A stretch of DNA of 7,760 nucleotides from Sinorhizobium sp. GTDB lineage: Bacteria > Pseudomonadota > Alphaproteobacteria > Rhizobiales > Rhizobiaceae. Made by a program: the position numbers and the translations under genes. Below, in pieces: positions 5,262-7,760 of this stretch (position 1 is the stretch's first letter; each line of letters starts with the position of its first letter). Location of the stretch: the NCBI GenBank assembly GCA_031178305.1, contig JAPSJG010000171.1, positions 1-7,760 on the forward strand, written 5' to 3'. A model generated the notes under the pieces. The model searched no databases, was not told where the DNA came from, and saw only the letters and a program-made list of their open reading frames with translations.

Positions 5262-5450
5262 ATGCTTGTTGCACTTGGCACTACCCGCGCCCAGCGGATG
5301 CATTCCATGGAAGATATCGTTCTCGCGATCGGTCCCGGCCGCACCGAGAAGGACCTTCGCCAGCGCGGCTTCAGTGACGCTGAAATCCAGCGGGACGGTC
5401 CAGCCGTCATCGAGCGCGTTGCCCGCCGTTACGAACGCCGGGTGGCCTGA
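5262..5450 (+). CDS. hypothetical protein, 62 aa, first gene of the right operon
   Basis: Not recognised. This short protein contains a helix-loop segment, TEKDLRQRGFSDAEIQRDGP, and a basic C-terminus (RVARRYERRVA). The RGFSDAEI part resembles short phage proteins with a DNA- or protein-binding helix, but that is only an impression. ATG 5262 is chosen over ATG 5256: GGAG at 5252-5255 is six bases before 5262 but directly touches 5256. That Shine-Dalgarno is inside a predicted hairpin. It stops two bases before the next gene, as expected in an operon under the repressor-controlled promoter at 5153-5181. Confidence 0.68.
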   Translation: MLVALGTTRAQRMHSMEDIVLAIGPGRTEKDLRQRGFSDAEIQRDGPAVIERVARRYERRVA

Positions 5451-5452
5451 TC

Positions 5453-5644
5453 ATGGATCACTTCACACCCTTTGCGGACCGCGCTCCGCGGCAGGTCACT
5501 ATCCGCGATACACCGATCTGGACCTATCGAGTTGTCCTCGTGGTCTTTGCCGTCACTTGCATGTCCATCGGCTGGCTCGGACACGGCGTAACTCACGCGC
5601 TCGTCGATCTCGATCGACGCATCGCCTCCGTTGACCGGAGGTGA
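5453..5644 (+). CDS. small single-pass membrane protein, 63 aa
   Basis: Not recognised as a family. The 63 residues have a polar N-terminus, one clear membrane-spanning segment at about residues 25-45 (YRVVLVVFAVTCMSIGWLGH) and a charged tail, VDLDRRIASVDRR. It looks like a small inner-membrane anchor and not a secreted protein: the hydrophobic stretch starts 25 residues in and no cleavage site follows. It starts two bases after the previous stop, and its 3' end contains the Shine-Dalgarno of the HD protein. Membrane proteins among early phage genes often act on the host (superinfection exclusion, for example), but nothing in this sequence proves it. Confidence 0.68.
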   Translation: MDHFTPFADRAPRQVTIRDTPIWTYRVVLVVFAVTCMSIGWLGHGVTHALVDLDRRIASVDRR

Positions 5645-5646
5645 GG

Positions 5647-6327
5647 ATGACCGCAGCCATGCGTCTTTCCCCTGAGCCTATCTGGTCTTTTGCCCCCGAC
5701 GGCTCGGTTATCGACATCGCAGATCCTCGACCGGAGGTCGTGTGCTTCCTCGAAATGGGCAACGTACTGTCGAAGATCGCGCGCTTCGACGGCCGCAATC
5801 CAGGCATAGCACTATCGGTAGCTCAGCACTGTGTCATGGGGGCGCAAGCGATCATCAATGAAGGCGGCTCGCCTGCTGACGGCGCGCTTTTCCTTCTGCA
5901 TGACGGCCACGAGTACATTGTCGGCGACCAGTCGCGGCCTTCCCAGGAACTCTATTCATCTGCTTCCCACCACTTTTATGGCGAAGAGCGGATGATTGAC
6001 GCCGTGGCGACCTGCAAGTCCGCCTGGGATGAGGTGATCTACTACGCCGCCGGCCTGCCCGGTCCCGAGGCATGGAAGGAAAAGCAGGCGGCACTGGTGA
6101 AATCAATGGATGCCAGGATGTGCCGCGCCGAAGCGATTGCGCTCTTCGGGCCGCGCGCCGGTGAACAGTTCCCGAAATCGAAACCGCCGAACCTCACCAG
6201 CGCCATCAAACCATGGGCGCCGATGAAGGCCGAGGAGGAATTCCGGAAGCTTGCCTATCGCCTCATCGGCGAAGGGCGCGTCATCGGCCAGGCGGCCACC
6301 GCCGCCGCCGCCAGAACGTCGAGGTGA
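5647..6327 (+). CDS. HD-domain phosphohydrolase (YfbR-like 5'-deoxynucleotidase family)
   Basis: Metal-dependent HD phosphohydrolase of 226 aa, probably acting on nucleotides. Its motifs line up in order with E. coli YfbR: Arg46 in KIARFDGR, His61 in SVAQHC, His85-Asp86 in LLHDGHEYIVGD, and a distal Asp155 in MDARM. The GDQSRP after the HD motif mirrors the YfbR TGDLPTP loop. These are the metal ligands and the substrate-side arginine of the family; the exact substrate (dNMP, dNTP or other) cannot be read from the sequence. ATG 5647 is chosen because GGAGG (5637-5641) lies five bases upstream; GTG 5641 overlaps that signal, and ATG 5659 is a weaker alternative. The neighbouring ssb suggests adjustment of nucleotide pools during phage DNA synthesis. 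Confidence 0.86.
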   Translation: MTAAMRLSPEPIWSFAPDGSVIDIADPRPEVVCFLEMGNVLSKIARFDGRNPGIALSVAQHCVMGAQAIINEGGSPADGALFLLHDGHEYIVGDQSRPSQELYSSASHHFYGEERMIDAVATCKSAWDEVIYYAAGLPGPEAWKEKQAALVKSMDARMCRAEAIALFGPRAGEQFPKSKPPNLTSAIKPWAPMKAEEEFRKLAYRLIGEGRVIGQAATAAAARTSR

Positions 6328-6330
6328 TCG

Positions 6331-6819
6331 ATGTCAGGCTCCGTCAACAAGGTCATCCTGATCGGCAATCTCGGCGGCGATCCGGAAGTGCGCCGCACTC
6401 AGGATGGCAGGCCCATCGCCACGATCAACATCGCGACCTCGGAAACCTGGCGCGACCGAACGTCCGGCGAGCGTCGGGAAAAGACCGAGTGGCACCGCGT
6501 CGTCATCTTCAATGAGAGCCTCGCAAAGATTGCCGAGGACTACCTGAAGAAGGGCGCCAAAGTCTACGTCGAGGGGCAGCTCCAGACGCGCAAATGGCAG
6601 GACAACCAAGGCCAGGACCGATACTCGACCGAGATCGTCCTGCAGGGTTTCAACGCCACGCTCACGATGCTCGACGGCCGCCGCGAAGGCTCCGGCTATC
6701 GCGCCGGCGGCAATGGTCCCGAAGACTATGGCATCGACGGCGATCGAGCCGCCGGCCGCTCCTCCTCCCAACCTTCCCAGTCACTCGAGCGCGATCTCGA
6801 TGACGACATCCCGTTCTAA
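6331..6819 (+). CDS. ssb: single-stranded DNA-binding protein
   Basis: Phage-encoded SSB of 162 aa. The N-terminal OB fold begins VNKVILIGNLGGDPEVR and includes TEWHRVVIFNESLAKIAEDY and KGAKVYVEGQLQTRKWQD, all signature SSB segments (residues 5-110). A Gly/Ser-rich flexible linker follows, and the last residues, DLDDDIPF, are the acidic tip that recruits primase, RecO, RecG and other partners in bacterial SSBs. Length is normal for the family. GAGG (6321-6324) is six bases before the ATG. It probably protects single-stranded DNA during phage replication and recombination and could compete with or replace host SSB. Its position behind the HD hydrolase and before DUF2303 is a common early phage arrangement. 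Confidence 0.97.
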   Translation: MSGSVNKVILIGNLGGDPEVRRTQDGRPIATINIATSETWRDRTSGERREKTEWHRVVIFNESLAKIAEDYLKKGAKVYVEGQLQTRKWQDNQGQDRYSTEIVLQGFNATLTMLDGRREGSGYRAGGNGPEDYGIDGDRAAGRSSSQPSQSLERDLDDDIPF

Positions 6820-6833
6820 CAAAGGGACCTTCC

Positions 6834-7178
6834 ATGAAGATCATTCGAGACAGTCAAGCGCTCATCGGCATGCTCGAGGGCGGCGAACTCAATCAGGAAA
6901 TGAGCACGAAGCTCGTCGAGACATTGGGCGAGCTCGGCGCCATGTCCGAAGACAATCCCAAGGTCGTGCACAAGGGCAACCTGACCCTGAAGCTCGATTT
7001 CGCGGTCGCCAACGGCATGGTCACCATCAATGCCGACATCACGACGAAGACGCCGAAGCGCGCACGCAAGTCGTCGGTCTATTGGGTCACCGAGAGCGGA
7101 GCGCTTTCGACCGAGCACCCCCAGCAGCACGACATGTTTTCAGGCCCGCGCGACGTGAGCGAACGCACGCGCGCCTGA
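6834..7178 (+). CDS. conserved phage hypothetical protein, 114 aa
   Basis: Uncharacterised. The N-terminal third is helical and acidic (ALIGMLEGGELNQEMSTKLV). The middle alternates like a beta sheet (NLTLKLDFAVANGMVTINAD), then comes a basic KTPKRARKSS stretch. The tail SVYWVTESGALSTEHPQQHD ends near a small aromatic residue. I recall this helix, beta-sheet, ESGxLSxxxPxQ layout in short proteins next to DUF2303 genes of alphaproteobacterial phages, but no function is known to me. AGGGA (6823-6827) precedes ATG 6834 by six bases. It starts 14 bases after ssb and ends 30 bases before DUF2303, so it is co-transcribed. A role beside SSB in recombination is possible but is only a location-based guess. 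Confidence 0.82.
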   Translation: MKIIRDSQALIGMLEGGELNQEMSTKLVETLGELGAMSEDNPKVVHKGNLTLKLDFAVANGMVTINADITTKTPKRARKSSVYWVTESGALSTEHPQQHDMFSGPRDVSERTRA

Positions 7179-7208
7179 TCCCCTCTCCAGCTTCAAAAGG
7201 AAAACAAA

Positions 7209-7760
7209 ATGACTGAAACGCAGAACAAGCCTGGCGCCGCTCTCGACATCGCCGCTATCCACGATCTCTCCGACCGTGCCGGTTCACAAATTGCGACCCT
7301 GTCGCTCTCGACCGCTATCCCGGGCGTACCGTCGACCATCCCCGTATTCGTCGACCGCAAGTCTGGAGCCCTCTCCAGCGTTGCGGATCTCTTCGAGCGC
7401 TTCCGCGAGCATCCGCGTCGCAAGAGTGGAACCGCAAAGGTGGCGACGCTCGAGAGTCTCATCTCCCTGATCGATCGCCACAAGACCGAGCATAGCGCGA
7501 TCTTTGCCGAGACGAATTGGGAAAAGCCCTTCATTACGGCCGTTTTCGACTACCACGAAGCGAAGAACGGCGGCCTTGCGGACAACGGCAAGCACCGGGC
7601 CCATTATGAATTTCCGCTCTCGGAGGAATGGAAGGCCTGGGTCAAGATTAATGGCAAGCCGCTCGAGCAGGTCGAATTCGCCGAGTTCATCGAAGACCAC
7701 ATCGCCGAGCTTTCCGCCCCGGACAGTTTCGAGGCCGAGGACTTCCGAGGCAAATTCGGC
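7209..7760 (+). CDS. DUF2303 family protein (YfdQ-like), 3' part missing
   Basis: Early phage protein of unknown function; 184 residues are visible before the window ends, out of roughly 270 usual for the family. Family features include the N-terminal helix, the segment VPVFVDRKSGALSSVADLFE-like (residues about 44-64), the central TNWEKPFITAVFDYHE (102-117), the HRAHYEFPLSEEWKAW segment and the acidic EFAEFIEDHIAEL. E. coli YfdQ, encoded in prophage CPS-53, is the namesake. AAGGA (7197-7201) lies seven bases before ATG 7209. It follows ssb and the 114-aa gene in one operon, near where phage recombination functions are usually found. Biochemical role not known. Confidence 0.9.
   Translation, partial: MTETQNKPGAALDIAAIHDLSDRAGSQIATLSLSTAIPGVPSTIPVFVDRKSGALSSVADLFERFREHPRRKSGTAKVATLESLISLIDRHKTEHSAIFAETNWEKPFITAVFDYHEAKNGGLADNGKHRAHYEFPLSEEWKAWVKINGKPLEQVEFAEFIEDHIAELSAPDSFEAEDFRGKFG

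Noticed and set aside
6334..6771. Leftward 145-residue open frame opposite ssb
   Set aside because: It is antisense to an unmistakable SSB; the open frame is a by-product of GC-rich codon use.
1..7760. CRISPR array, tRNA, attachment site or insertion sequence
   Set aside because: I saw no spaced direct repeats, cloverleaf, integrase or transposase, or terminal repeats in the window.

Overview
The window looks like the early/immunity region of a temperate phage, probably a prophage in an alphaproteobacterium of the Rhizobiales (Rhizobium, Sinorhizobium or a relative). Codons are GC-rich. The protein set (LexA-fold repressor, Cro-like and CII-like small proteins, CHC2/Toprim primase, SSB, HD phosphohydrolase, DUF2303) fits temperate phages of that group as I recall them. 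The assignment is inferred from style; there is no rRNA, tRNA or integrase to fix it. Both ends are cut: the primase on the left and the DUF2303 gene on the right are partial.

Layout. A leftward block (1-4279) reads, in transcription order: a Cro-like 82-aa protein, a CII-like regulator, an orphan-looking DNA methyltransferase, a 134-aa unknown, a two-HTH protein, a 116-aa unknown and a zinc-finger/Toprim primase. From the CII-like gene onward every junction overlaps by 4 or 1 bases, so this is one translationally coupled operon. A rightward block holds the CI-like repressor (4365-5015) with its own intrinsic terminator. It is followed by a second operon from 5262: a 62-aa unknown, a one-helix membrane protein, an HD-domain phosphohydrolase, SSB, a 114-aa unknown and a DUF2303 protein.

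Control. Five 12-bp near-palindromes (GGTA-N4-TACC) flank the repressor gene: three between it and the Cro-like gene (4293-4361) and two upstream of the right operon (5132-5171). On each side one copy sits in the spacer of a TTGAC-type promoter. The order (replication genes, CII-like, Cro-like, triple operator, repressor reading towards a double operator, second early operon) is a mirror image of the lambda immunity region. Both the Cro-like and the repressor genes start 6-7 bases after their proposed -10 hexamers and lack a Shine-Dalgarno sequence, so both mRNAs may be leaderless.

Other unexplained structure: a second operator-like pair (TTTCCC-N5-GGGAAA, twice) just before the CII-like gene; a GC-rich hairpin downstream of the Cro-like gene; and a hairpin in the right-operon leader that would mask the ribosome binding site of its first gene.
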